Assembly: GCA_000752995.2 (NCBI GenBank)
Contig: LM994634.1
Coordinates: forward strand, 385,679-449,678
DNA length: 64,000 nt
Direction of reading: 5' to 3'
Source: Haemophilus massiliensis
Lineage (GTDB): Bacteria > Pseudomonadota > Gammaproteobacteria > Enterobacterales > Pasteurellaceae
A program made the position numbers and the translations under genes. Positions within the stretch are counted from its first letter, which is position 1. Every line of letters begins with the position of its first letter. Of the stretch, positions 27,387 to 35,698 are shown piece by piece. The notes under the pieces were generated by a model. The model saw only the letters and a program-made list of their open reading frames with translations. It had not been told where the DNA came from and did no database searches.

Positions 27387-27447
27387 ATATAATATCGCTT
27401 ACAACTAAATCGTAAGCAAAATCGCTTACCTAACGAACGAGGTGGAT
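27387..27447 (+). promoter_or_regulatory. clpP promoter/leader with alternating GCTTAC repeats
   Basis: A TATAAT-like -10 lies near 27387-27392. Downstream, GCTTAC (27397-27402), GTAAGC (27412-27417) and GCTTAC (27424-27429) allow two mutually exclusive 6-bp hairpins before the ribosome binding site GAGGTGG. Function is unknown. Confidence 0.4.
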
Positions 27448-28029
27448 ATGAGTTTAATTCCTATGGTGGTGGAGCAAACCGCACGCGGCGAGCGTTCTTA
27501 TGATATTTATTCGCGCCTATTGAAAGAACGCGTAATTTTTCTCAGCGGTGAAGTGGAAGATAATATGGCGAATCTGATTGTCGCGCAGCTGCTTTTTTTA
27601 GAATCGGAAAATCCGGAAAAAGACATTAATATTTATATTAATTCGCCGGGCGGTTCGGTAACGGCGGGCATGGCGATTTACGACACCATGCAGTTTATTA
27701 AGCCGGATGTGCGCACTTTGTGTATCGGTCAGGCTTGTTCCATGGGCGCATTTTTGCTGGCGGGCGGTGCTGCTGGTAAACGTGCGGCATTGCCGCATGC
27801 GCGTGTGATGATTCACCAGCCGTTAGGCGGTTTCCGTGGACAGGCGTCCGATATTCAGATCCATGCGCAGGAAATTTTGAAAATTCGTCATACCTTAAAT
27901 CAGTGTCTGGCATTGCACACCGGGCAACCGCTTGAAAAAATCGAGCACGATACCGATCGTGATAATTTTATGTCTGCCGAAGAAGCCAAAGCCTATGGCT
28001 TGGTCGATGATGTTTTGCTACAACGATAA
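27448..28029 (+). CDS. clpP: ClpP, ATP-dependent protease proteolytic subunit
   Basis: The 193-residue serine protease has catalytic triad S98 (QACSMG), H123 (MIHQPLGG) and D172 (DRDNF). It forms the double-heptamer chamber used by ClpX and ClpA. I choose the ATG at 27448 (SLIPMVVEQ) with GAGGTGG upstream; the in-frame GTG at 27442 overlaps that site. clpX begins 12 bp after the stop. Confidence 0.97.
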   Translation: MSLIPMVVEQTARGERSYDIYSRLLKERVIFLSGEVEDNMANLIVAQLLFLESENPEKDINIYINSPGGSVTAGMAIYDTMQFIKPDVRTLCIGQACSMGAFLLAGGAAGKRAALPHARVMIHQPLGGFRGQASDIQIHAQEILKIRHTLNQCLALHTGQPLEKIEHDTDRDNFMSAEEAKAYGLVDDVLLQR

Positions 28030-28041
28030 CTGGACGAAGAG

Positions 28042-29277
28042 ATGACAAAAGATACCGAATTACATTGCTCTTTTTGCGGTAAAGAACAAAAAGAAGTGGA
28101 AAAATTAATTGCTGGCACATCGGGATATATTTGCAATGAATGTATTGAATTGTGCCACGATATGCTACATGAGACGCCGCATCCCGATGATGAGCGGCAA
28201 AATGACGATGAGATGAAATTGCCGACACCGCACGAAATCCGTGCCCACCTGGACGATTATGTCATCGGGCAGGATTATGCCAAGAAAGTACTGGCGGTGG
28301 CGGTGTATAATCATTACAAACGCCAGCGCAGCCAGCAGCAGAATAACGATGTGGAACTGGGCAAAAGCAATATTTTGCTCATTGGCCCGACCGGCAGCGG
28401 TAAAACTCTGCTGGCGGAAACCCTTGCCCGTATGCTCAATGTACCGTTTGCTATGGCCGATGCCACGACCCTAACCGAAGCTGGCTATGTGGGCGAAGAT
28501 GTGGAAAACGTGTTGCAGAAGCTACTACAGAACTGCGATTATGATATTGAGCGTGCTGAGCAGGGCATTATCTATATTGACGAAATCGACAAAATTACGC
28601 GCAAGTCGGAAAATCCGTCGATTACCCGTGACGTGTCCGGTGAAGGGGTGCAACAGGCATTGCTGAAGCTGGTGGAAGGCACGATCGCATCAATTCCGCC
28701 GCAGGGGGGGCGTAAACATCCGCAACAGGAAATGCTGCGTTTGGATACCTCGAAAATTCTGTTTATTTGCGGTGGCGCCTTTGCCGGTCTGGATAAAATC
28801 GTGGAAAAACGTACCCATATCGGCAGCGGAATCGGTTTCGGCGCGGAAGTAAAAGGCGAATCGGATAAAGCGAGTTTAACTGAACTATTCAGTCAGGTCG
28901 AACCGGATGATTTAATGAAATTCGGTTTAATTCCCGAATTTATCGGTCGTTTACCGGTGATTGCACCGTTAAGTGAACTGGACGAAGAGGCGCTGGTTAA
29001 AATTCTGACCGAACCGAAAAATGCGTTGACTAAGCAATATCAGGTACTCTTTGGCTTGGAAAATGTAGCGCTGGAATTTACCCCGCAGGCGCTACGGGCA
29101 ATGGCGAAAAAAGCTCTTGAACGTAAAACCGGTGCGCGCGGATTACGCTCTATTGTAGAAGGTTTGTTACTGGACACCATGTATGATCTACCATCATTGG
29201 AACAGCTGCATAAAGTTGTGGTAGAAGAACAAACCGTAACCGAGAATACCTCGCCAAAGCTGGAATTTAATCAGTAA
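28042..29277 (+). CDS. clpX: ClpX, ATPase specificity subunit of ClpXP
   Basis: The 411-residue AAA+ unfoldase has an N-terminal zinc finger (C9, C12, C31, C34), Walker A GPTGSGKT (115-122), the pore loop GYVGED (148-153), Walker B IIYIDEID (175-182) and the ClpP-docking IGF loop (263-265). It delivers tagged proteins, including ssrA-tagged chains, to ClpP. It shares an operon with clpP and ends at an uptake-signal terminator; the CRISPR array starts about 110 bp downstream. Confidence 0.97.
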   Translation: MTKDTELHCSFCGKEQKEVEKLIAGTSGYICNECIELCHDMLHETPHPDDERQNDDEMKLPTPHEIRAHLDDYVIGQDYAKKVLAVAVYNHYKRQRSQQQNNDVELGKSNILLIGPTGSGKTLLAETLARMLNVPFAMADATTLTEAGYVGEDVENVLQKLLQNCDYDIERAEQGIIYIDEIDKITRKSENPSITRDVSGEGVQQALLKLVEGTIASIPPQGGRKHPQQEMLRLDTSKILFICGGAFAGLDKIVEKRTHIGSGIGFGAEVKGESDKASLTELFSQVEPDDLMKFGLIPEFIGRLPVIAPLSELDEEALVKILTEPKNALTKQYQVLFGLENVALEFTPQALRAMAKKALERKTGARGLRSIVEGLLLDTMYDLPSLEQLHKVVVEEQTVTENTSPKLEFNQ

Positions 29278-29292
29278 TTTCAAGAATATAGT

Positions 29293-29322
29293 AAAAGTGC
29301 GGTAATTTTTACCGCACTTTTT
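29293..29322 (+). terminator. Terminator of clpX made of an inverted uptake-signal pair
   Basis: AAAAGTGCGGTAA and TTACCGCACTTTT form a 13-bp stem with a 3-nt loop, followed by T residues. Confidence 0.9.
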
Positions 29323-29390
29323 GAAATAATGGAATTTTTCTTCCATTGTTCAATTCTGAGCGCGTTATTGGCTTGTTAGGCATCCACATT

Positions 29391-31015
29391 ATTTCAACAC
29401 ACGGTTATGCGTAGGTAGCCGGGTAAACGGGTATTACCGCCGTCAGCGATAATGTAGTTTCAACACACGGCTACGCGTAGGTAGCCGGAAAATCAGTTAA
29501 TAAATTGCCTAGTCGAGCTGTCGTTTCAACACGCGGCTACGCGTAGGTAGCCGGGTATAATCGCCATAAAAGGCGTGCGCCACCTGCTGTTTCAACACGC
29601 GGCTACGCGTAGGTAGCCGGCCAACAACTGCCAATACGGCACCTGCTACGAACTGTTTCAACACGCGGCTACGCGTAGGTAGCCGGCAAGTTGTATCAAC
29701 AAATGCCACATCGCCTTTATGTTTCAACACACGGCTATGCGTAGATAGCCGGGCAATAAAAATACCCACCAAAACGGTTTGTCGTAGTTTCAACACACGG
29801 CTATGCGTAGATAGCCGGGACCTATACTGATTATTTAGAGGGGCAATCGGATGTTTCAACACACGGCTATGCGTAGATAGCCGGCAACGCTCGGATTAAA
29901 TCTTATGCGGCAATTTCTGTTTCAACACACGACTATGCGTAGATAGCCGGCGGAACGGTTGACGAGTTTTTAGCAAAATCAGCGGTTTCAACACACGACT
30001 ATGCGTAGATAGCCGGCGGACGTAATCTAAAACATGCTTTAGCACAAGCTGTTTCAACACACGACTATGCGTAGATAGCCGGAACGGGTGATTTACCCAA
30101 TCCCGGTGACTTGGTGGTTTCAACACACGACTATGCGTAGATAGCCGGTTAAGCGACTACGAATTTTATGCGCCGACCACACCGTTTCAACACACGACTA
30201 TGCGTAGATAGCCGGCGCAATTAGCTGATGCAACATATCAGCCGGGGCAGGTTTCAACACACGACTATGCGTAGATAGCCGGCCGCCGTAGCGCTGAATA
30301 AGCAGGTTAAAGATCTTGTTTCAACACACGACTATGCGTAGATAGCCGGAAGCAACAACACTTCTACCAGGTTGCAGAATCCAGTTTCAACACACGACTA
30401 TGCGTAGATAGCCGGCGCCAATTGTCCGCGCGGGCGTCTGCTCCACATCGTTTCAACACACGACTATGCGTAGATAGCCGGCAAGGCATCTTTGAATAGG
30501 TGTTCATATGCAATCGGTTTCAACACACGACTATGCGTAGATAGCCGGAAATTAGACTGGACAGACAATCCGGCGATCATGCTGTTTCAACACACGACTA
30601 TGCGTAGATAGCCGGGAAACCCGTTATTGTTTGCTTTTGCAAAAAGAGGTGTTTCAACACACGACTATGCGTAGATAGCCGGCGAAACAGTAAAAATGCA
30701 GGAGCAACACAATGCAGGTTTCAACACACGACTATGCGTAGATAGCCGGGAACGCGAAATTTCATGCCATGTGCCAAGACGTAGCGTTTCAACACACGAC
30801 TATGCGTAGATAGCCGGTTCAATTTATTTTGGATAAGAAAGGTATTAAGCGTTTCAACACACGACTATGCGTAGATAGCCGGGACAGGCGTTCGTGATAT
30901 TGTCGGCTTTATGAATGTTTCAACACACGACTATGCGTAGATAGCCGGACCTCAAGAACGTTAAGAAACCCGCAACGCCAAAAGTTTCAACACACGACTA
31001 TGCGTAGATAGCCGG
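29391..31015 (-). CRISPR. CRISPR array, 25 repeats of 32 bp and 24 spacers
   Basis: Repeats start at 29391, 29457, 29523, 29589, 29655, 29721, 29787, 29853, 29919, 29985, 30051, 30117, 30184, 30251, 30318, 30384, 30450, 30517, 30584, 30651, 30718, 30786, 30851, 30917 and 30984. On the minus strand the repeat runs from CCGGCTA to GTGTTGAAAC, the orientation expected of the mature repeat, so transcription is probably minus with the leader at the right. Spacers are 33-36 nt and none is duplicated. Repeat 1 is degenerate, marking the old end. Variants: 2 with ACACACGGCTACGCG; 3-5 with ACACGCGGCTACGCG; 6-8 with ACACACGGCTATGCG; 9-25 with ACACACGACTATGCG. A 32-bp repeat with about 34-nt spacers and this tail suits subtype I-C best, but no cas gene is in the window to prove it. 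Confidence 0.97.
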
Positions 31016-31249
31016 AGCCTTGTTGGCAAAAGGCGAGGGTTCTGGCTTGAAATGCAAGAATTCGCTGATCTGCAACAAAAAGGCAGATAGCAAGTATAAC
31101 ATAGTTGTATTTATGTTATATCAATAAGTTAAGTATCTGATTTGTTAAAGAAACATAGAATTCGCTAACCTAGAAGGATTTTATGTGAACCAACGGTTAG
31201 CGATTAGATAATGAATATATCTTTAAAAATATTCGGGGCAGATTGCGCC
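31016..31249 (-). promoter_or_regulatory. Presumed CRISPR leader, AT-rich with dyads
   Basis: The region beside the youngest repeats contains a perfect inverted repeat TATAACATA, 8 nt, TATGTTATA (31095-31120), another CGCTAACC/GGTTAGCG (31163-31202), a small hairpin ATCTGC/GCAGAT (31068-31088) and the decamer AGAATTCGCT twice, exactly 100 bp apart (31057 and 31157). A minus-strand promoter candidate is TTGATA (31124-31119) with TATACT (31098-31093), but the 20-bp spacer is long. No gene is seen here. Confidence 0.5.
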
Positions 31250-31537
31250 CTAACGCCGTAGTTTTCCGATTTTTACCCCTAAAAAGCCGAGAGATACCGG
31301 ATCCAGATAATCGCCTAAAAATTTAAATAATTCATGCAAATCGGTGAAAGTGCGGTTGATTTTTACTTGATCTTCCACTTTGCGGGTGAACTCGTAAGTA
31401 ATCGCGCTGCCGTCGATATGGGCTTCTAAGGTCAGATAGACTTTTTCAAAAAAGTGGCTGCGTGCGCCTTCTTCGCCCGGATCACTGATACGTACATTCC
31501 AGTTGTTGCTGAATAAGACTTCCGTTTTAATCGACAT
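31250..31537 (-). CDS. Small uncharacterised protein (DUF5377-like)
   Basis: The 95-residue soluble protein has no signal peptide, membrane segment or recognisable catalytic motif. It recalls a Pasteurellaceae-restricted family that I think is DUF5377. I start at 31537 (SIKTEVLFSNNW) because AGAGG is 8 nt upstream. An uptake signal lies in its codons, so it is resident rather than recently acquired. It sits between the CRISPR leader and arfA on the same strand but shows nothing Cas-like. Confidence 0.65.
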   Translation of the reverse strand: MSIKTEVLFSNNWNVRISDPGEEGARSHFFEKVYLTLEAHIDGSAITYEFTRKVEDQVKINRTFTDLHELFKFLGDYLDPVSLGFLGVKIGKLRR

Positions 31538-31564
31538 AATAATGACCTCTGTGGTTTGCATAAT

Positions 31565-31619
31565 GAAAAAAAGCCCGATTATAAAATCTTTGTTGCCAAA
31601 AATCTGATAATCGGGCTTT
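31565..31619 (-). terminator. Hairpin/terminator inside the arfA coding sequence
   Basis: On the minus strand AAAGCCCGATTAT (31619-31607) pairs with ATAATCGGGCTTT (31582-31570) around a 24-nt loop, followed by a T run. The arfA stop codon (31581-31579) is within the descending arm. Confidence 0.9.
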
Positions 31620-31824
31620 CGATAAATTTCCCGGCGTGTTTCGCTTTACGCTGATAGCTACCTTTTCCTTTGCGTTTTTTCTCAATGCGTTGGCGGAACA
31701 GGCGATCATGCAGCAACGCCTGAATGGCGTTATCGCGAATCGTGCCTTTGTGATGCCGATAGACTGCGGGCTGTTGTTTGGCTTCGGCACAAACCGATAC
31801 AACCGACGGTTTTTTCTTGCTCAT
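31579..31824 (-). CDS. arfA: ArfA, alternative ribosome-rescue factor A
   Basis: The 81-residue basic protein has the ArfA core [17 protein letters not shown] (residues 24-40) and [22 protein letters not shown]. ArfA recruits RF2 to ribosomes stalled on non-stop mRNA when tmRNA fails. Codons 69-81 and the stop codon lie inside a 13-bp hairpin (31570-31619), so the message is expected to be cut or ended without a stop codon and the factor to be made only when tmRNA is limiting, as described for E. coli arfA. AGGAGAG precedes the start. Confidence 0.93.
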   Translation of the reverse strand: MSKKKPSVVSVCAEAKQQPAVYRHHKGTIRDNAIQALLHDRLFRQRIEKKRKGKGSYQRKAKHAGKFIESPIIRFLATKIL

Positions 31825-31881
31825 AGGGCTCTCCTGATAAAATAAACGCCCGGTTTCGGGCGGGCGCTATTATAAACGAAA

Positions 31882-32232
31882 TTATAAAATTGCTAAAACA
31901 CTTTCTGGTGGGCGGCCGATTTTTGCTTTATCACCATTGACCACGATCGGGCGTTCCAATAAAGCCGGGTGTTCTGCGATGGCGGCCAGTAGCTGAGGTT
32001 CGCTGAGCGCCGGATTATCCAGTTCCAGTGTGCGGTACAGTTCGTCTTTGGTTCGCATCATTTCACGCACGCTGCCTATTTGTAGTTTTCTCGCGAGAGT
32101 TTGTAACTCTTCCACGCTGTAGTGTTGCTGCAAGTAGAGTTCCACTTCCGGTTTAACATGATGCTGTTCCAGCAAGGCTAAGGTCTGACGGCTTTTTGAA
32201 CAGCGGGGATTATGATAGATTTTAACACTCAT
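31882..32232 (-). CDS. ArsC-family thioredoxin-fold protein (arsenate reductase-like)
   Basis: The 116-residue protein matches the glutaredoxin-dependent ArsC family: YHNPRCSKSRQTLALL with the active-site Cys at residue 11 and the C-terminal RPIVVNGDKAKIGRPPE with the conserved Arg residues. It may reduce arsenate to arsenite, but no ars operon genes are nearby. Spx/YffB relatives share the fold; the RPIV and IGRPPE motifs favour ArsC. I start at 32232 (SVKIYHN) with AAGGA upstream. Confidence 0.88.
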   Translation of the reverse strand: MSVKIYHNPRCSKSRQTLALLEQHHVKPEVELYLQQHYSVEELQTLARKLQIGSVREMMRTKDELYRTLELDNPALSEPQLLAAIAEHPALLERPIVVNGDKAKIGRPPESVLAIL

Positions 32233-32310
32233 AGAAAAATTCCTTTGCAGATACAAATCCTTGGGATTTTACCTTATAATCAGCAGAAATGCTTGTAATA
32301 AGGATATTTT

Positions 32311-33366
32311 ATGCTGGAAATGTTAAGAAATTGGTATAACCGCCGCTTTAGCGATCCGCAGGCAATGGCGTTACTTGCCATCCTGCTGTTCGGATTCGTG
32401 GCGATTTATTTTTTCAGTGATTTACTGGCGCCGCTGTTGATTGCAATTGTGCTGGCTTATTTACTGGAATGGCCGATTCGCATTTTTAATGAAAAGCTGA
32501 AATGTCCGCGTTTGTTGGCAACGATTATGGTATTGGGCAGCTTTACTGGGCTGGTGCTGGTGACCAGTCTGGTATTAATTCCGACGCTGGTGAATCAAAC
32601 GGTGAATTTGTTCAGCGATTTACCGCATATGTTCAATCGACTGAATGAATGGCTGCTTTCTTTGCCGGAAGATTATCCCGAAGTGGTGGATTATCAAATG
32701 GTTGATGCGATTTTCAGCAGTATTAAAAGCAAAATTCTGGGGTTTGGTGAGTCCGCGTTGAAATTTTCCGTCACCTCTATTTTGAGTTTGGTGACGCTCG
32801 GCATTTACGCGTTTTTAGTGCCGCTCATGGTGTTTTTTCTGTTAAAAGACAAGCAGGAACTGATGACTTATATCAGCGGTTTTTTACCGCGCAACCGCAC
32901 GCTGGCATATAAAGTGTGGCAGGAAATGCAACTGCAAATTGCCAATTATATTCGTGGTAAAATTGTCGAAATTCTGATTGTGGCGGTCATCACTTATGTG
33001 ATCTTCCTGTTTTTCGGGTTAAATTATCCATTGTTGCTGGCGGTGGCGGTCGGGCTTTCGGTGCTGATTCCTTACATCGGCGCGGTGCTGGTGACAATTC
33101 CGGTGGTGCTGGTGGCGATATTTCAGTTCGGCGCGACGCCGACATTTTGGTGGCTGATGGCGGCCTATTTGGTCACTCAAATATTGGACGGCAATTTGCT
33201 AGTGCCGTTTTTGTTTTCCGAAGCGGTCAATTTACATCCTTTGACGATTATTGTTGCAGTGCTGATTTTCGGCGGATTATGGGGTTTTTGGGGCGTGTTT
33301 TTTGCCATTCCGTTAGCGACGCTGGTGAAAGCCGTGGTACACGCGTGGCCGTCTGAAGACGCCTAA
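32311..33366 (+). CDS. AI-2E/PerM-family membrane transporter
   Basis: The 351-residue inner-membrane protein has about eight hydrophobic segments in the pattern of the AI-2E exporter/PerM family, with the C-terminal signature [21 protein letters not shown]. Members have been linked to autoinducer-2 export or Na+/H+ exchange; the PerM branch has no proven substrate. It is followed 46 bp later by mltF on the same strand. Confidence 0.88.
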   Translation: MLEMLRNWYNRRFSDPQAMALLAILLFGFVAIYFFSDLLAPLLIAIVLAYLLEWPIRIFNEKLKCPRLLATIMVLGSFTGLVLVTSLVLIPTLVNQTVNLFSDLPHMFNRLNEWLLSLPEDYPEVVDYQMVDAIFSSIKSKILGFGESALKFSVTSILSLVTLGIYAFLVPLMVFFLLKDKQELMTYISGFLPRNRTLAYKVWQEMQLQIANYIRGKIVEILIVAVITYVIFLFFGLNYPLLLAVAVGLSVLIPYIGAVLVTIPVVLVAIFQFGATPTFWWLMAAYLVTQILDGNLLVPFLFSEAVNLHPLTIIVAVLIFGGLWGFWGVFFAIPLATLVKAVVHAWPSEDA

Positions 33367-33412
33367 AAAGTGCGGTAAAATTTTTAACGGTTTTTAATCT
33401 GGCAGGTGTCAT

Positions 33413-34900
33413 GTGAAAGGGTTATTTCTACGCATTATCGGTGCTGTTGCGCTGTTGCTGTGGGCGATCGACATGGTGTTTCCGTGGCAGAAAATTATGC
33501 TGTCGGAAGAAAACCGCTATGCTGCAATTCAGTCGCGCGGCAAGCTGATTGTCGGTACGATCAATAACCCGATTTCATATTTTATTGGGATTGAAGGGCA
33601 GTCCGGGTTGGAATACGAATTAAGCAAGGCGTTCGCCGATTATTTAAATGTGGAATTGGAAGTGCGCCCGATGGCGACCGGCGAAGAGTTATTTTCTGCC
33701 TTGGCCAAACATCAGATCGATATTGCTGCGGCGAATTTACTGTATCAGCCGAGCCGGCTGGAAAATTTTCAAATCGGTCCCGCTTATTATTCCGCCTCTT
33801 GGCAGTTGGTTTATCGCAAGGGCGAGAACCGTCCGCTTTCGCTTCAACAGCTGAATGGCAAATTGGTTATCGCAGCCGGTTCAGAGCTTGATGCGCTGTT
33901 AACCACATTTAAGGAACAATACCCGCAACTGAGCTGGACAGTGGCAGATAACACACAGGAAGAATTATTGTTGCAGGTTGCGGAGGGTAGAATTGATTAT
34001 ACGGTGGCAAATTCCATTGATGTTTCCATTACTCAGCAGATTAAACCGCAGCTTGCGGTAGCCTTTGATGTTACCGATGAGTCCACCGTACATTGGTATT
34101 TACCGAATAATTCTTACAGCGAATTGCAGGCGGCGTTGTTGGATTTTATGAACGGTGCGATTGAAACTGGTTTGATTGCCCGCATTGAAGAAAAATATTT
34201 TAATCATTTAGGGCAATTTGATTATGTGGATACCCGTTCATATTTGGCGGCGATAGAAACCACGTTGCCTAAATTTGTGCCGTTATTTGAAAAATATAAA
34301 GGCGATCTGGATTGGCGCTTGCTGGCGGCAGTGGCATATCAGGAATCCCACTGGAATCCTGATGCCACCTCGCCAACCGGAGTGCGCGGCATGATGATGT
34401 TGACTAAAGCGACCGCCGACCGAATGAAAATCGGCAACCGGCGCGATCCGGAACAGAGTATTAAAGCCGGTTCCGAATATTTACATTTGCTGTTGGGGCA
34501 AATGCCGGACAGTATTTTGCCGGAAGATCGCATTTGGTTCGCATTGGCTGCCTATAATATGGGATTGGGTCATTTGCTGGATGCCCGCCGACTGACCAAA
34601 AATCTGGGCGGTGATCCGGATAATTGGCTGGATGTGAAAAAAAATCTCCCGCTATTGGCGGAAAAGCGGCATTATACTCAGCTGAAATATGGCTATGCGC
34701 GGGGATACGAAGCCTTTCAATATGTGGAAAATATACGCCGTTATATGAACAGTATCGTTAATTATCATCGTGTCCGGCAGAGCCAAACTGAGCAGAATGA
34801 GGCACAACCGACAGGACCGTATAAAGCGACGAATGTGTCGCCAACGTCGCTGTCGGCGACAAAGGCTGAAATCAGCAATAAACAGATAGAAAATAAATAA
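33413..34900 (+). CDS. mltF: MltF, membrane-bound lytic transglycosylase F
   Basis: The 495-residue protein has an N-terminal membrane anchor (about 5-24), a periplasmic SBP_bac_3-like domain (about 45-265, [26 protein letters not shown]) and a C-terminal lytic transglycosylase domain with [23 protein letters not shown] holding the catalytic Glu near residue 312. It cleaves peptidoglycan strands to 1,6-anhydromuramic products. Translation starts at a GTG at 33413 with AGGTG upstream; the ATG overlapping it is out of frame. A small basic ORF follows 14 bp downstream. Confidence 0.93.
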   Translation: MKGLFLRIIGAVALLLWAIDMVFPWQKIMLSEENRYAAIQSRGKLIVGTINNPISYFIGIEGQSGLEYELSKAFADYLNVELEVRPMATGEELFSALAKHQIDIAAANLLYQPSRLENFQIGPAYYSASWQLVYRKGENRPLSLQQLNGKLVIAAGSELDALLTTFKEQYPQLSWTVADNTQEELLLQVAEGRIDYTVANSIDVSITQQIKPQLAVAFDVTDESTVHWYLPNNSYSELQAALLDFMNGAIETGLIARIEEKYFNHLGQFDYVDTRSYLAAIETTLPKFVPLFEKYKGDLDWRLLAAVAYQESHWNPDATSPTGVRGMMMLTKATADRMKIGNRRDPEQSIKAGSEYLHLLLGQMPDSILPEDRIWFALAAYNMGLGHLLDARRLTKNLGGDPDNWLDVKKNLPLLAEKRHYTQLKYGYARGYEAFQYVENIRRYMNSIVNYHRVRQSQTEQNEAQPTGPYKATNVSPTSLSATKAEISNKQIENK

Positions 34901-34914
34901 AACAAGAGGTTGTT

Positions 34915-35073
34915 ATGGCAGTAAAAAGAAAAACGTTTTTAAAAAAGAATAACCGTAAACTGTTCAGTCTATCACAGGGACGCGCGTTGCGCCTGAAACG
35001 TCTGAAACAGCGGAAAGCACGATTATGGGCAAGACATTCCTTACAATTTGTAGTGCAGGATATTTGTTGTTGA
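34915..35073 (+). CDS. Small highly basic protein of 52 residues, unknown function
   Basis: This short ORF has an excellent ribosome binding site (AAGAGG, 5 nt, ATG) and lies 14 bp after mltF and just before a strong terminator, so it looks like a real last gene of that transcript. The product starts MAVKRKTFLKKNNRKLF, is rich in Lys and Arg (about 20 of the first 43 residues) and ends VVQDICC. The charge suggests nucleic-acid or ribosome binding. I do not recognise a family. Confidence 0.65.
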   Translation: MAVKRKTFLKKNNRKLFSLSQGRALRLKRLKQRKARLWARHSLQFVVQDICC

Positions 35074-35087
35074 TTTCTCAAATCAAG

Positions 35088-35138
35088 AAAAAGTGCGGTG
35101 CTTTTTTATAAACTTTTTATAAAGACACCGCACTTTTT
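35088..35138. terminator. Bidirectional terminator made of an inverted uptake-signal pair
   Basis: AAAAAGTGCGGTG and CACCGCACTTTTT form a 13-bp stem around a 25-nt AT-rich loop between the convergent small ORF and dsbB, with T runs in both directions. Confidence 0.85.
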
Positions 35139-35143
35139 TACTT

Positions 35144-35677
35144 CTATTTAAAAAGCAAACGACGCTTTTTGGTCGTTTTCAGCTGGCTAATAAGCAACAG
35201 CACAAAGAGCAGACTGTAGAAGGCAAAGATAACCGCAATCCATTGTGCCATTGACAGCCCCCAGAGTTCCCAAACCACATCCGAACAGGAACCGTAAGGG
35301 CTGAATACCGCAGGAAACCATTTATCCAGCGGCAGCGTTTGCGGAAACTCCGCCATGTAGGAGCATTGATTCCAAGGGGCGGGATGCAGCTGATAATCCA
35401 CATGTTTAAACGCCAACAGCAGTCCTTTCAGCGCGCTACCCAAGCCGACCAATAACGCGAGCAGGCGCAATATAAGCAGGCGGGGCGCGATAAGCCCGAT
35501 TAGACCTGCAATGGCGATACCGAATAATGCCACACGTTCGTAAATACACATGACACAGGGCGCTAAATCCATACCGTGCTGGAAGTAAAGCGCACTGCCT
35601 TCCAGTGCCAGTGCGGACAGCAACAGCAGCAGCCAGCCGGCACGGTGTATTGATAAGTCTTTTAAGTAGTCCAGCAT
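35144..35677 (-). CDS. dsbB: DsbB, disulfide bond formation quinone oxidoreductase
   Basis: This 177-residue inner-membrane protein has four membrane segments and two periplasmic Cys pairs: C41/C44 (APCVMCIYERV) and C105/C131 (NQCSYM and YGSCSDVVW). It reoxidises DsbA and passes electrons to quinones. It follows nhaB by 21 bp on the same strand. fadR-nhaB-dsbB is also the order in E. coli. Confidence 0.95.
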   Translation of the reverse strand: MLDYLKDLSIHRAGWLLLLLSALALEGSALYFQHGMDLAPCVMCIYERVALFGIAIAGLIGLIAPRLLILRLLALLVGLGSALKGLLLAFKHVDYQLHPAPWNQCSYMAEFPQTLPLDKWFPAVFSPYGSCSDVVWELWGLSMAQWIAVIFAFYSLLFVLLLISQLKTTKKRRLLFK

Positions 35678-35698
35678 TATTTTTCCTTTATATGTTTA

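Noticed and set aside
29509-30126. Open frames on the minus strand with repeated peptides (THSRVLK)
   Set aside because: They are read-through of CRISPR repeats and spacers; the peptide period equals the repeat unit and there are no ribosome binding sites.
30482-30516. 16-nt match (AAGGCATCTTTGAATA) between a CRISPR spacer and the modA upstream region at 11826, as possible self-targeting
   Set aside because: The match stops after 16 of 35 nt on both sides. With 24 spacers and 128 kb of strand a chance match of this size is unlikely but not remarkable, and interference would need far more pairing.
31250-31537. Small gene beside the leader as a possible Cas or anti-CRISPR protein
   Set aside because: It carries an uptake signal, sits with arfA in a core-looking neighbourhood and has no Cas motif. 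It looks like a resident Pasteurellaceae gene.
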